Source of the DNA: Occultella glacieicola
GTDB taxonomy: Bacteria; Actinomycetota; Actinomycetes; Actinomycetales; Beutenbergiaceae
Assembly: GCF_004353825.1 (NCBI RefSeq)
Contig: NZ_SMNA01000001.1
Location: 372,001-436,000 of the forward strand
Direction: 5' to 3'
DNA: 64,000 bases
Shown piece after piece: positions 7,834-16,369 of the stretch (positions within the stretch are counted from its first letter, which is position 1; every line of letters starts with the position of its first letter). The notes beneath the pieces are model-generated. The model searched no databases. It saw only the letters and a list, made by a program, of their open reading frames with translations, and was not told the origin of the DNA. Made by a program: the position numbers and the translations under genes.

Positions 7834-7875
7834 CGGGGTTCCTTCGGTCTGGGTTCTGGGTTCTGAATCGTGCGC

Positions 7876-8175
7876 TCAGGAACGCACGAGCCGGGCGATC
7901 GCGGCGGAGGCCTCGCGGACCTTCTCCTCGCCCTCGTCGGTCGAGGATCGGGCGGCGTCGACCACGCAACTGGCGAGGTGGTCGTCCAACAGGCCGAGGC
8001 TCACGGCCTGCAGGGCCTTGGTGACGGCGGAGACCTGGGTCAGGATGTCGATGCAGTAGGTGTCGTTCTCGACCATCTTCGCGATGCCGCGCACCTGGCC
8101 CTCGATCCGGCGCAGCCGCTTCAGGTACGCCTCCTTGTCTGCGACGTACCCGTGGTCGTGTCCGTGCTCGTTCAT
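7876..8175 (-). CDS. csoR: CsoR-family copper-sensing repressor
   Basis: A 99-residue all-helical repressor. The Cu(I) ligands of the family are all present with standard spacing: Cys41 (DTYCIDIL), His66 and Cys70 (DDHLASC). The conserved LKRLRRIEGQVRGI helix lies at residues 18-31. The N-terminus is His-rich (NEHGHDHGY). Apo-CsoR binds a GTA-type palindrome, and copper binding releases it. Such a palindrome lies directly before the gene and overlaps its -10 box. The ATG at 8175 stands 6 bases after TATGAT with no ribosome site, so the message is probably leaderless. The gene is followed by copZ. Confidence 0.93.
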   Translation of the reverse strand: MNEHGHDHGYVADKEAYLKRLRRIEGQVRGIAKMVENDTYCIDILTQVSAVTKALQAVSLGLLDDHLASCVVDAARSSTDEGEEKVREASAAIARLVRS

Positions 8176-8181
8176 CCCACG

Positions 8182-8201
8182 ATCATACCCCTAGAGGGTA
8201 T
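8182..8201 (-). promoter_or_regulatory. csoR promoter -10 box overlapping a CsoR operator
   Basis: ATACCCCTAGAGGGTAT (8185-8201) is a near-perfect palindrome of the CsoR type (TACCC-N5-GGGTA). On the minus strand it overlaps TATGAT (8182-8187), a perfect actinomycete -10 hexamer 6 bases before the csoR ATG. Repressor binding here would directly block RNA polymerase. Confidence 0.85.
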
Positions 8202-8316
8202 CGTCGTGACCAGAGTGTGGTCACTCGACAACGGAACGGTCACGATCCGGGCCCTGCGGATATCGATCCGATATCGACCGGAGTTCGCGACGGGTCCGGC
8301 CCATACCGTGAGAGCC

Positions 8317-9516
8317 ATGACCTCCGACCGCACTTCCCGACTGCGCCGCGGCCTGGCCCTGACGGCCGCCGCCGCCGTCGCCGCGCTCGGCGCCGTGGTG
8401 CTCCCCACGCCGGCGCAGGCCTGCGCCTGCGGCGGGTATGTGGCAGCCGACGGGTACGAGGTGGCCGTGAACCGCGAGGTCGCCACGATCGCGTGGGACG
8501 GCGAGACCGAGCGGATCCTGCTCGAGATGGACGTCCTCACCGACGCCCCCGACGCGGCCCTGCTGATCCCCACCCCGGCTCCGGCGGAGGTCGCCCTCGG
8601 GGATGCCGAGATGTTCGACGAGCTCCTCGAGGTGATCGCACCCGAGGTCGAGGTCGACTACACCTGGTGGCCCGACGTCGAGCTCGGCGACGGGGCCGGT
8701 GGCGCGCCCGAAGGGGCGCCGCCCTCGCTCGGTGTGGATGTCCTGGAGACGGTCGACCTCGGGCCGCTCGAGGCCAGCGTGCTCGCCGCCGATGACGCGG
8801 ACGGCCTGGCGCAGTGGCTCGACGAGCATGGCTACGTGATGCAGGACGGTCTCGCCACCGCGTTGCGGCCCTACATCACCGAGGGCTGGTACTACGTGGC
8901 CATGCGGCTGACCACGGACGCGGCCGATCTGACCGGTGAACTGCAGCCGGTGGACCTGACCTTCCCGTCGGAGTCCCTGATCTACCCGATGCGGCTCTCC
9001 GCCGCCGCCGCGACCGACCAGTTCGTGCGGACCTACGTGTTCGCCGACCGCCGGATGGCCCGCACGGACGCCAGCAATGGCACCGCCCCGGTCGACCTCC
9101 GGTTCGCGGGCCCCGTCGATCCGGCGGAGGTCGAGAACCCCACGCTCGCCGACATCGCGGGTACCACGCCGTACCTGACCGTGATGGACCAGTGGTTCCA
9201 CGAGCCGGGCAGCGAGATCGTCTCCGACTTCACGTTCTCGGCGTCCACGCAGACCGGTGACTATCGCGAGGTCGTCCACGAGACCCGGATGCGGGAGATC
9301 CTCGGAATGCCGGCCGGCCCGGTGCTCACCTTCCTCGGGCTGGTCGCGGTTGCGCTCGCCCTGCTCCTCGGCGGGCGCGCGGTGAGCCGGCGAGCCCGGC
9401 GCCGCGCGGCGGCACCCCGCGGCTCCGGCCCGGCAGCGGCGACCGCGACCGAGCCGCGCCACCCGCACCCGGCCGGCGTCGGCGGCGCCGAGCGCCGGCA
9501 CTCCAGCACCCTCTGA
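8317..9516 (+). CDS. DUF2330 secreted or membrane-anchored protein
   Basis: A 399-residue protein. A signal peptide (LALTAAAAVAALGAVVLPTPAQA) is followed by CACGGYV, the Cys-rich start typical of DUF2330 proteins. The extracellular part has the family features NREVATIAWDG and LLIPTPAPAEV. A C-terminal transmembrane helix (about residues 330-350) and a basic Arg/Ala tail anchor it in the membrane. DUF2330 proteins have no known activity. ATG 8317 has TACCGT 7 bases upstream and no ribosome site, so the message is probably leaderless. It is divergent from csoR, and the spacer of about 140 bases contains the CsoR operator, but copper control of this gene is unproven. Confidence 0.85.
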   Translation: MTSDRTSRLRRGLALTAAAAVAALGAVVLPTPAQACACGGYVAADGYEVAVNREVATIAWDGETERILLEMDVLTDAPDAALLIPTPAPAEVALGDAEMFDELLEVIAPEVEVDYTWWPDVELGDGAGGAPEGAPPSLGVDVLETVDLGPLEASVLAADDADGLAQWLDEHGYVMQDGLATALRPYITEGWYYVAMRLTTDAADLTGELQPVDLTFPSESLIYPMRLSAAAATDQFVRTYVFADRRMARTDASNGTAPVDLRFAGPVDPAEVENPTLADIAGTTPYLTVMDQWFHEPGSEIVSDFTFSASTQTGDYREVVHETRMREILGMPAGPVLTFLGLVAVALALLLGGRAVSRRARRRAAAPRGSGPAAATATEPRHPHPAGVGGAERRHSSTL

Positions 9517-9559
9517 CCCGCCTCGGTCGTCCGGGGAAGCCGCCGAGTAGACTCGCCCG

Positions 9560-10483
9560 GTGCGGCTCGGCGTCCTCGACATCGGTTCCAACACGGTGCA
9601 CCTCGTGGTGGTCGACGTGGTCCGCGGCGCCCATCCGAACCCGGACCTGGACGAGCGGGTCACGCTGCGGCTGATGCAGTACCTCACCGACGAGGGTGCC
9701 ATCAGCGAGGAGGGGATCACGGCGCTGCTCGAGGCGGTCGACGGCGCGGTCCTGCGTGCCCGCGAACAGCGCGTCGACGAGGTGCTCACGATGGTGACCT
9801 CCGCCGTGCGGGAGGCCTCGAACGGGGAGTCCGTGCTCGCCCGGATCCGCGCCCGCCTCGACGGCGACGTCCAGGTGCTCTCCGGCGAACAGGAGGCGGC
9901 CCTGACGTTCCTGGCGGCCCGCCGCTGGCTCGGCTGGGCCGCGGGGCGGCTGCTCGTCCTGGACATCGGTGGCGGCTCGCTCGAGGTCGCTCTCGGCGTG
10001 GACGAAGTGCCGGACCTCGCCGCGTCGCTGCCGCTCGGCGCGGGCCGGCTGACCCGCACCCACCTGCGTCACGACCCCCCGTTACCGGAGGAGGTCAAGC
10101 ACCTGCGTGCCGTGGTCCGGGCCGAGCTCGAGCCGCTTGTGGCGCGGGTTCGGGCCGAGCCCCGCCCGGACCATGTCGTGGCCACGTCGAAGACGTTCCG
10201 CTCGCTCGCCCGCCTGGCCGGCATGGCCGTGGACGGCGTCGGCCCGGACCAGCGCTGGCGGATGAGCACCTCGCTGCTCTCGGACTGGGTGCCGCGGCTG
10301 GCCCGGATCCCCGCCGAGCAGCGCATGGAACTGCCCGGCATCACCCCCGAGCGGACCTACCAGATCGTCGCCGGGGCCGTGGTGGCCGAGGAGCTCCTGC
10401 GTGCCCTGCGGGTGGAGATCGTCGAGGTCTGCCCGTGGGCGCTGCGCGAGGGTGCGCTGCTCCGGCGGCTCGACCAGGTCTGA
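9560..10483 (+). CDS. Exopolyphosphatase / guanosine pentaphosphatase (Ppx/GppA family)
   Basis: A 307-residue ASKHA-fold phosphatase. The phosphate-1 motif LDIGSNTVHLVV is at residues 5-16, the phosphate-2 motif LDIGGGSLEVAL near 133-144, and VTSAVREASNG lies between them. The length matches the short actinobacterial Ppx1/Ppx2 group, which lacks the long C-terminal HD-like domain. It releases phosphate from polyphosphate or converts pppGpp to ppGpp; sequence alone does not decide which. The GTG at 9560 lies 6 bases after TAGACT, a leaderless arrangement. The CHAD polyphosphate-binding protein is encoded nearby. Confidence 0.9.
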   Translation: MRLGVLDIGSNTVHLVVVDVVRGAHPNPDLDERVTLRLMQYLTDEGAISEEGITALLEAVDGAVLRAREQRVDEVLTMVTSAVREASNGESVLARIRARLDGDVQVLSGEQEAALTFLAARRWLGWAAGRLLVLDIGGGSLEVALGVDEVPDLAASLPLGAGRLTRTHLRHDPPLPEEVKHLRAVVRAELEPLVARVRAEPRPDHVVATSKTFRSLARLAGMAVDGVGPDQRWRMSTSLLSDWVPRLARIPAEQRMELPGITPERTYQIVAGAVVAEELLRALRVEIVEVCPWALREGALLRRLDQV

Positions 10484-10495
10484 GGTAACACCGGG

Positions 10496-12076
10496 TCAGC
10501 GCGCGCCGACCGGCTCCGACTCCGCCGCGGTGGCGTCGGAGGGCCGTGCTGTCCCTGCTGTCCCTGCTGTCCCTGCGGCCCGGCGCAGCACCAGGCCGAC
10601 CCCGACGGCGGTGAGCGCCGAGAGCACGACGCCCGCGACCGCCGTCGTCGCCATGCCGGAGGCGAACGCCTCCCGGGCGGAGGAGAGCAGTGCCGCACCC
10701 ACCGACGGGTCGGACTGGGCCCCCGCGACCTCGACGGCGCCGCCGAGCGTCTCGGTGGCCGCGGTCCGGTCGGCACCGGCCAGGGCGGCGGGCACCTCGA
10801 CCCGGGCGCGGTACATCGCCGAGGCGAGGCTACCCAGGATCGCGACCCCGAACGCCGAACCCAGCTCGTATGCGGTCTCGGAGATGCTCGACGCCGCGCC
10901 GGCCCGCTGCGGGGGCACCGCCGCGAGGATCGCGTCGTTGGTGAGGGTCTCGGTGAACCCGGCCCCGGCGCCGACCAGGACGAAGATCGCCACCAGGATC
11001 CCGATCCCGGTGTGGCCGGTGAGGGTGGTTCCGAGCAGGTAGCCGGCGCCCGAGACGGCGATGCCGAGCGGCACGAGCACATGCAGCGGCGCCCGTTCGG
11101 CGACGGCGGCGGCCAGCAACCCCATGCCCACCGTGGCCACCAGGCCCGGCAGCAGCCACAGGCCGGCGACCATCGGGCTCAGCCCGAGCACCAGTTGCAG
11201 GTACTGGGCGAGGAGGAACAGCAGCCCGGCCATGGCCAGGGCGGCGACCAGGTTCGCCACCACCGACGCCGCGAACACGGGCCGCTGGAACAGCCGCACG
11301 TCCAGCAGCGGGTCGGCTCGGCGCAGTTGCCGACGCACGAACAGGCCGCCGGCGGTCACCGCGACGACCGCCGGCACCAGGGCGAGCGGGACCAGACCGT
11401 CGTGCGCGACGGTCTTGACCGCGTACACGAGCGGCACCATCGTCAGGATCGACAGGGCCACGCTCACCAGGTCGAAGCGGCCCACGCGGGACCCGCGCGA
11501 CTCCGGCACCAGCAGTGGCGCCGCGATCAGGAAGATCACCAGCACCGGCACGTTGAGCAGGAACACCGAGCCCCACCAGAAGTGTTCGAGCAGCCAGCCG
11601 CCCACGATCGGGCCGAGCGCCGCCCCGCCGGAGAACCCGGCGGCCCACACCGCGATCGCGAACCGGCGCTCGCCGTCGTCGGTGAACACGTTCCGCAGCA
11701 GCGCGAGCGTGGCGGGCATCAGCGTCGCACCGAAGACCCCCATCGCGGCGCGGGCCGCGATCAGGTGCGTGGCGTCGGCGCTGAATGCGGCCCAGATGCT
11801 GACCAGGCCGAAGCCGGTGGCGCCGATCAGCAGCAGCCGGCGCCGGCCGAGCCGGTCGCCCAGGGTCCCCATCGTGACGAGCAGTCCCGCGAGCACCAGC
11901 GGGTAGATGTCCACGATCCAGAGCAGCTGGGTGGCGCTCGGCTGCAGGTCCCGGCTGAGCGCCGGCACGGCGAACGAGAGCACGGTGTTGTCGATGCTGA
12001 CGAGCAGCACCGGGAGCATGAGCGCGGCCAGGGCCAGCCAGCGCCGCTTGGGCGAGATGACCGGGGTCGTGTCCAT
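10496..12076 (-). CDS. MFS drug efflux transporter, DHA2 (14-TMS) type
   Basis: A 526-residue proton-driven exporter of the EmrB/QacA group. The N-terminal ISPKRRWLALAALMLPVLLV leads into helix 1 with the DHA2 motif VSIDNTVLSFAVPAL. Motif A is GTLGDRLGRRRLLL near residue 70, and motif C-like GPIVGGWLLEHFWW is near 155. About 14 hydrophobic segments are visible. The C-terminus ends in a short GTA repeat encoded by a 9-bp tandem DNA repeat (10547-10573). ATG 12076 has AGGAA upstream. The divergent TetR gene and the palindrome between them point to TetR repression released by a drug-like ligand. Confidence 0.92.
   Translation of the reverse strand: MDTTPVISPKRRWLALAALMLPVLLVSIDNTVLSFAVPALSRDLQPSATQLLWIVDIYPLVLAGLLVTMGTLGDRLGRRRLLLIGATGFGLVSIWAAFSADATHLIAARAAMGVFGATLMPATLALLRNVFTDDGERRFAIAVWAAGFSGGAALGPIVGGWLLEHFWWGSVFLLNVPVLVIFLIAAPLLVPESRGSRVGRFDLVSVALSILTMVPLVYAVKTVAHDGLVPLALVPAVVAVTAGGLFVRRQLRRADPLLDVRLFQRPVFAASVVANLVAALAMAGLLFLLAQYLQLVLGLSPMVAGLWLLPGLVATVGMGLLAAAVAERAPLHVLVPLGIAVSGAGYLLGTTLTGHTGIGILVAIFVLVGAGAGFTETLTNDAILAAVPPQRAGAASSISETAYELGSAFGVAILGSLASAMYRARVEVPAALAGADRTAATETLGGAVEVAGAQSDPSVGAALLSSAREAFASGMATTAVAGVVLSALTAVGVGLVLRRAAGTAGTAGTARPSDATAAESEPVGAR
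10547..10573. repeat. 9-bp tandem repeat inside the MFS gene
   Basis: Three perfect copies of TGCTGTCCC in a row encode the GTAGTAGTA stretch near the C-terminus of the transporter. Related CAGGGNC repeats occur near 33611-33635 and 42459-42510. Confidence 0.75.
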
Positions 12077-12123
12077 CGCGGTGGTTCCTTCGGAGTATCA
12101 GGATCGGGGTTCGGAGTTACTGT

Positions 12124-12137
12124 ACCGTCTGGACGGT
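12124..12137. promoter_or_regulatory. TetR-type operator between MFS and TetR genes
   Basis: ACCGTC (12124-12129), TG, GACGGT (12132-12137) is a perfect palindrome in the spacer between the divergent efflux pump and TetR genes. This is the usual shape and position of a TetR operator in such pairs. TACACT at 12149-12154 is the likely -10 box of the TetR gene. Confidence 0.75.
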
Positions 12138-12160
12138 TTACCTGGCGATACACTGTGATC

Positions 12161-12673
12161 ATGTCCACAGCCAGGGAGCGCATCGTCGACGCGCTCGAGC
12201 GGGTCCTGATCGAGGAGGGGCCCGCCGCGGCGACCCTCGAACACGTCGCGGAGGGGGCGGGGGTCTCCAAGGGCGGGCTGCTCTACCACTTCGGGAGCAA
12301 GGAGGCGCTGTTCGAGGGCCTGCTCGGCCGGCTCACCGACTCCTCGCAGGACCCTGCGCCCGCGACCGATGCCCGCGGCGCCATCACCGAGTACCTGCGC
12401 CTGTCCATGGTCGCCGACGACGCGTTCAGCACCACCCTGCTGGCCGCACTACGACTCGTCGGTGCCCCCGGCGTCGACGTGCCCGCGGCGCTCTCCGCCG
12501 CGAGCGAGCAGTGGTTCGAGCAGGTCCGCCCGCACATCGCCGACCCCGTGACGGCACGCCTGATCCAGCTCGTGGGGGACGGGCTCTACCTGAACGCCCT
12601 GATCTCCGCCCCGGCCAGCCCGCATGACGACGCCGTGATCGCGCGGCTGCTCGGCGAGGTCGAGCCGCACTGA
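12161..12673 (+). CDS. TetR/AcrR family transcriptional regulator
   Basis: A 170-residue repressor. The N-terminal helix-turn-helix runs from about residue 20 to 50 (AATLEHVAEGAGVSKGGLLYHFGSKEALF shows the LYHF-SKE signature of TetR). The C-terminal ligand-binding part is short, with TetR_C-type features such as ARLIQLVGDGLYL. ATG 12161 stands 6 bases after TACACT and has no ribosome site, so the message is probably leaderless. It is divergent from the DHA2 efflux gene with a perfect palindrome between them, which is the classic layout of a drug-inducible pump. The ligand is unknown. Confidence 0.9.
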   Translation: MSTARERIVDALERVLIEEGPAAATLEHVAEGAGVSKGGLLYHFGSKEALFEGLLGRLTDSSQDPAPATDARGAITEYLRLSMVADDAFSTTLLAALRLVGAPGVDVPAALSAASEQWFEQVRPHIADPVTARLIQLVGDGLYLNALISAPASPHDDAVIARLLGEVEPH

Positions 12674-12686
12674 CCGCCCCGGCGAC

Positions 12687-14132
12687 TCAGTCCAGGTGCG
12701 CGACCAGCCGCTGCGCGAGGCCGGTGTAGGAGCCCGGGGTCAGGTCCAGCAGCCGAGCCTCGACATCGCCCGGCAGCCCGAGCCCACCGATGAACTCGCG
12801 CATCGCGGCCCGGTCAACCCGGCGCCCGCGGGTCAGCTCCTTGAGCCGCTCGTACGGGTCGGCCATGCCCTCGGCACCGGCCACGGCTGCCGCACGCATC
12901 GCGGACTGCACCGCCTCCCCGAGCACCTCCCAGTTGCCGTCCAGGTCCCGGGCCATCGCCTCGGCGTCCACGTCCAGCCCGGCCAGACCGCGGCGCACGT
13001 TGTCCAGCGCGAGCAGCGAGTGCCCGAACGCGACGCCGATGTTGCGCTGGGTGGTGGAGTCGGTCAGGTCGCGCTGCAGCCGGGAGGTCACCAGGGTGGA
13101 GGCGAGAGTGTCCAGCAGCGCGCAGGAGACCTCCAGGTTCGCCTCCGCGTTCTCGAAACGGATCGGGTTCACCTTGTGCGGCATCGTCGAGGACCCGGTG
13201 GACCCCTGCGCGGACAGCCGCTGCTTGAAGTACCCGAGGGAGATGTAGGTCCACACGTCGGTGGCCAGGTTGTGCAGCACCCGGTTGAACCGGGCCACGT
13301 CCGCGTACAGCTCGGCCTGCCAGTCGTGGCTCTCGATCTGGGTGGTGAGCGGGTTCCAGGTGAGGCCGAGACCGGTCACGAACTCCCGGGCCACCGCCTC
13401 CCAGTCCGCGCCGGGTACCGAGATCGCGTGGGCGCCGTAGGTGCCGGTGGCGCCGTTGATCTTGCCGAGGAACTCGGCGCCCTCGACCCGACTCAGCTGC
13501 CGCCGCAGCCGGTGCGCGAGCACGGCCAGCTCCTTGCCGAGAGTCACCGGCGTGGCCGGCTGGCCATGCGTGCGAGCCAGCATCGGCACCGCGGCGTTCG
13601 CGCGGGCCAGGTCCGCGACGGCATCGGCGACCGTGTGCGCGGCCGGCAGCCACGCCTGCCCGACGGCGGAGCGCACCGTGAGGGCGTAGGCCAGGTTGTT
13701 GATGTCCTCGCTCGTGCAGAAGATGTGCACGATCTCGGTCACGTCCGGAAGGACGGTCTCACCGAGCGCCTCGGGGGCGGCGGCGAGCCGCCGCTTGAGG
13801 AAGTACTCCACCGCCTTGACGTCGTGCAGGGTCTCCCGCTCGATCTCGGCCAGTTCGGCGATCTCGGCGGAACCGAACGTGGCCACGACGTCGCGCAGGT
13901 AGGCGACCTCCGCCGTCGACAGGCTCGGCGCTCCCGGCAGCACCACGCCGGTGGTCAGGTGGATCAGCCACTCGACCTCGACGTGCAGCCGGGACCGATT
14001 CAGGGCCGCCTCGGAGAGGTGGTCCACGAGAGGGGCGACCACGGGGCGGTAACGCCCGTCGAGCGGGCCCAGCGCGATCGGCGGGGTGATGGCGGCCAGG
14101 TCGGCGAGGTCGGTGCGAGGGCGTGAGGGCAT
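12687..14132 (-). CDS. purB: Adenylosuccinate lyase
   Basis: A 481-residue enzyme that cleaves SAICAR to AICAR and adenylosuccinate to AMP in purine synthesis, with release of fumarate. The superfamily signature QGSTGSSTMPHKVNPIRFEN near residue 310 carries the catalytic serine loop, and ARTHGQPATPVTLGKELAV near 190 carries the substrate His. The C-terminus has the PurB-type helical end (YERLKELTRG). The length fits the E. coli-like subgroup (about 456-480 residues). The ATG at 14132 has GGAAG upstream. It stands alone, convergent with the TetR gene and not in a pur operon. Confidence 0.95.
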   Translation of the reverse strand: MPSRPRTDLADLAAITPPIALGPLDGRYRPVVAPLVDHLSEAALNRSRLHVEVEWLIHLTTGVVLPGAPSLSTAEVAYLRDVVATFGSAEIAELAEIERETLHDVKAVEYFLKRRLAAAPEALGETVLPDVTEIVHIFCTSEDINNLAYALTVRSAVGQAWLPAAHTVADAVADLARANAAVPMLARTHGQPATPVTLGKELAVLAHRLRRQLSRVEGAEFLGKINGATGTYGAHAISVPGADWEAVAREFVTGLGLTWNPLTTQIESHDWQAELYADVARFNRVLHNLATDVWTYISLGYFKQRLSAQGSTGSSTMPHKVNPIRFENAEANLEVSCALLDTLASTLVTSRLQRDLTDSTTQRNIGVAFGHSLLALDNVRRGLAGLDVDAEAMARDLDGNWEVLGEAVQSAMRAAAVAGAEGMADPYERLKELTRGRRVDRAAMREFIGGLGLPGDVEARLLDLTPGSYTGLAQRLVAHLD

Positions 14133-14191
14133 GGCGTCATTCTTCCAGAGCCCGGTGAACGGGCCGGCAGCGTCTCGCGCGTCGGCGCCGG

Positions 14192-15076
14192 TCAGTCCGG
14201 GCTCACGTCCTGCTCGGGCACGAACCGCGCCGTCTCCAGGCCGTACCGGCGCACGCGGTCGAAGTAGGCGGTCGGGGTGAGGCCGACGAAGCGATGGAAC
14301 GCACGGGTCAGATGCGACTGGTCGTAGTAGCCGGCGGCCGCGGCGAGCTCGCTCCAGATGACCCCGGGGACGGGCGTGTCGCCGCCGTCGCCCACCTGCC
14401 CGGCGCCGGCGGCGAGGGCGGCCGCGGTCAGTCGCTCGAGCAGCCCGTGCAGCCGCTGCAGGTCGGCGAAGGCCTTCGGGGTGACGCCGCACGCGCGGCG
14501 GAACCGGGCCACGAGTGCCGGTGCCGAGACGCCCGCCCGCGTCGCCACGTCGCCCACTCGCGGCTGCGGATCGGCGCCGAACGACGCCAGGGCCGTCCGA
14601 ACGACGGGATCGGGGCGCCAGGCCACCTCGAGCCGGTCCCGCAGACCCGCGACCACCGCGTCGAGGGCGGTACCGGGGTCGACATCCGGCCGGAGCCGGC
14701 GCAGGCCCGGGAAGCCGTCGACCTCATGCACCCCACCGGCCAGCCGCTGGGGATCCAGGCCGACCGCCCGCAGGGCGTCCGGGCGCAGCCGCGCACCGAC
14801 GTTCGCGACCAGTCCACCGTTCGAACTGATCGTGGCCTCATCGGTGAGCCCGGCGACGAACGGGCCACGGAGCAGATGCCAGCCATCGGCCCGGCGGACG
14901 CCGTAGGGCTGCACCGTCAGCGGCACGATGAACGGCACGTCCGTGGCCGGCAGGATCCGCTCGAACCGGGTCGGTGCCACGGTCCGCACGAACCACAGGC
15001 CCGTGAGGACCCCCGCCAGATCTGCGGGCGCTGCTCGCTCGACGAATGCTGAGGCCGGCTCCGGCTCGGGAGGCAT
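14192..15076 (-). CDS. AraC-family transcriptional regulator
   Basis: A 294-residue protein. The N-terminal part (to about 160) is a sensor domain I do not recognise, resembling the DUF6597-type domain found in many actinomycete AraC proteins. The C-terminal part holds two HTH motifs: PRVGDVATRAGVSAPALVAR (about 185-204) and the second with YYDQSHLTRAFHRFVGLTPT (about 255-274), the standard AraC signature. It is divergent from the SRPBCC gene 47 bases away, so that gene is the likely target. ATG 15076 has no clear ribosome site. Confidence 0.88.
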   Translation of the reverse strand: MPPEPEPASAFVERAAPADLAGVLTGLWFVRTVAPTRFERILPATDVPFIVPLTVQPYGVRRADGWHLLRGPFVAGLTDEATISSNGGLVANVGARLRPDALRAVGLDPQRLAGGVHEVDGFPGLRRLRPDVDPGTALDAVVAGLRDRLEVAWRPDPVVRTALASFGADPQPRVGDVATRAGVSAPALVARFRRACGVTPKAFADLQRLHGLLERLTAAALAAGAGQVGDGGDTPVPGVIWSELAAAAGYYDQSHLTRAFHRFVGLTPTAYFDRVRRYGLETARFVPEQDVSPD

Positions 15077-15123
15077 GAAGAATATCCAAGCCCATCCGCC
15101 GCGCCGGCGCCTACCGTTGCCAC

Positions 15124-15558
15124 ATGACCGCAGCCATCGACACGCGGGTGCTGATCCGAGCCCCGCGGGACCGAGTATGGGACCTCCTCACCGACTTCAC
15201 CCGTGCCCACGAGTGGATGACCGAGGCGACGGACATGCGCCTGGACGACGCCACGCTGGCGGTGGGGAGCGTGTTGAGGTTCCGTGCGCAGAACACCGAG
15301 CGCACCTCGACGGTCGAGGCGCTCGAACCCGGCCGGATGATCGCGCTCGCGAGCGACGGCCCCGGCGTGCACGCCGTCTACACCTACACGTTGACCGATC
15401 GCGACGGCGGCACCGAGGTCCACCTCGTCGCCGACGTCACGGCCAGGGGGCCGATGAAGGCCTTCGGTCCGGTGATCCGCAGGTCGATCGCGAACGCCGA
15501 CGGCGGTCAGCTCGAGGCGTTGGCACACCTGCTCACGACCAACGACAACGCCGCCTGA
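15124..15558 (+). CDS. SRPBCC (START-like) family protein
   Basis: A 144-residue protein with the helix-grip fold pattern of the polyketide cyclase/AHSA1 group. It begins TAAIDTRVLIRAPRDRVWDLL, the usual first strand and helix, and ends with a long amphipathic helix. Such proteins bind hydrophobic small molecules, and no catalytic residues stand out. The ATG at 15124 lies 6 bases after TACCGT and lacks a ribosome site, so the transcript is probably leaderless. It is divergent from the AraC-type regulator, which probably controls it. The ligand is unknown. Confidence 0.8.
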   Translation: MTAAIDTRVLIRAPRDRVWDLLTDFTRAHEWMTEATDMRLDDATLAVGSVLRFRAQNTERTSTVEALEPGRMIALASDGPGVHAVYTYTLTDRDGGTEVHLVADVTARGPMKAFGPVIRRSIANADGGQLEALAHLLTTNDNAA

Positions 15559-15571
15559 GCCGGCCCAGCAC

Positions 15572-16369
15572 TCACACGTACGCGTCGGCGGCCCGGACGG
15601 CGGCGTCGGCGTAGGCGCTGCCGAACAGCACCGTGTGCACCAGCAACGGATTCAGGTGGTGCAGCGCGACCCGGTCCGGCCAGCCGTCGGCGAGCGGGGA
15701 GACCTCCTGGTAGCCGTCGAGGATCTCGTCCAGGAACGGTGCCCCGAACAGGTCGAGCATGGCCAGGTCGGTCTCGGCGTGCCCGCCGTGTGCGGTCGCG
15801 TCGATCAGCACGGCCTCACCACCCGAGTCGGCATCCCAGAGCACGTTGCCGTTCCACAGGTCGCCGTGCAGGCGGGCGACGGCGTGCCCACCCGCGCCCG
15901 CGCGCTCGCGCACGAGGGCCGGCTGGTCGTGCTCGAGGTCACCGGCCACGAGCCGGGCGGCGACCGCCTCGACCCTCGCAGCGCCGTCGGGAGTGATCGA
16001 GCCCTGCTCGACGGCGGTGCGCAGGAACGGCAGCACGCGTGTAGTCGCGTAGAACTCGCCCCAGCGCAGGCCCGGGGCGCTCGGTCCGGGCATCGGCCCC
16101 TGGGCCATGAAGCCGGCGGTGCGGCCCGGCACCTGACCGACATGGTCGGCGCCGGCGGCGTGGGTGCGGGCCAGTGCGGCGCCGAACGCGCGGGCCGCGG
16201 CGGCGGAGGCCGGCCCGGACCGGACCGACTCCAACTCGAGCACCCCGGGCCGCACGCCGTGCACCCGGACCACCCGGGCGCCGTCGGGAACCTGCGCCAG
16301 CCAGCGCAGGCCGTCGGCCTCGGCGACCGCGGCGTCCGGATCCGGGAACCGGGTCTTGCGCCAGCTCAC
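15572..16369 (-). CDS. Fructosamine kinase family protein
   Basis: A 265-residue protein-kinase-like fold enzyme that probably phosphorylates ketosamines (glycation adducts) on proteins or small molecules. The catalytic loop ARLHGDLWNGNVLWD near residue 170 has the HGDLWNGN motif, and IDATAHGGHAETDLAML is the metal-binding loop (usually IDPAxxGG). The N-terminus is shorter than in the enzyme from humans (309 residues) but normal for actinomycetes. Its ATG overlaps the stop of the upstream phosphatase gene (ATGA at 16366-16369), so the two are translationally coupled. Confidence 0.88.
   Translation of the reverse strand: MSWRKTRFPDPDAAVAEADGLRWLAQVPDGARVVRVHGVRPGVLELESVRSGPASAAAARAFGAALARTHAAGADHVGQVPGRTAGFMAQGPMPGPSAPGLRWGEFYATTRVLPFLRTAVEQGSITPDGAARVEAVAARLVAGDLEHDQPALVRERAGAGGHAVARLHGDLWNGNVLWDADSGGEAVLIDATAHGGHAETDLAMLDLFGAPFLDEILDGYQEVSPLADGWPDRVALHHLNPLLVHTVLFGSAYADAAVRAADAYV

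Noticed and set aside
12687-14132. purB in a larger purine operon
   Set aside because: Neighbours are TetR and AraC regulators on both sides, with no other pur gene.
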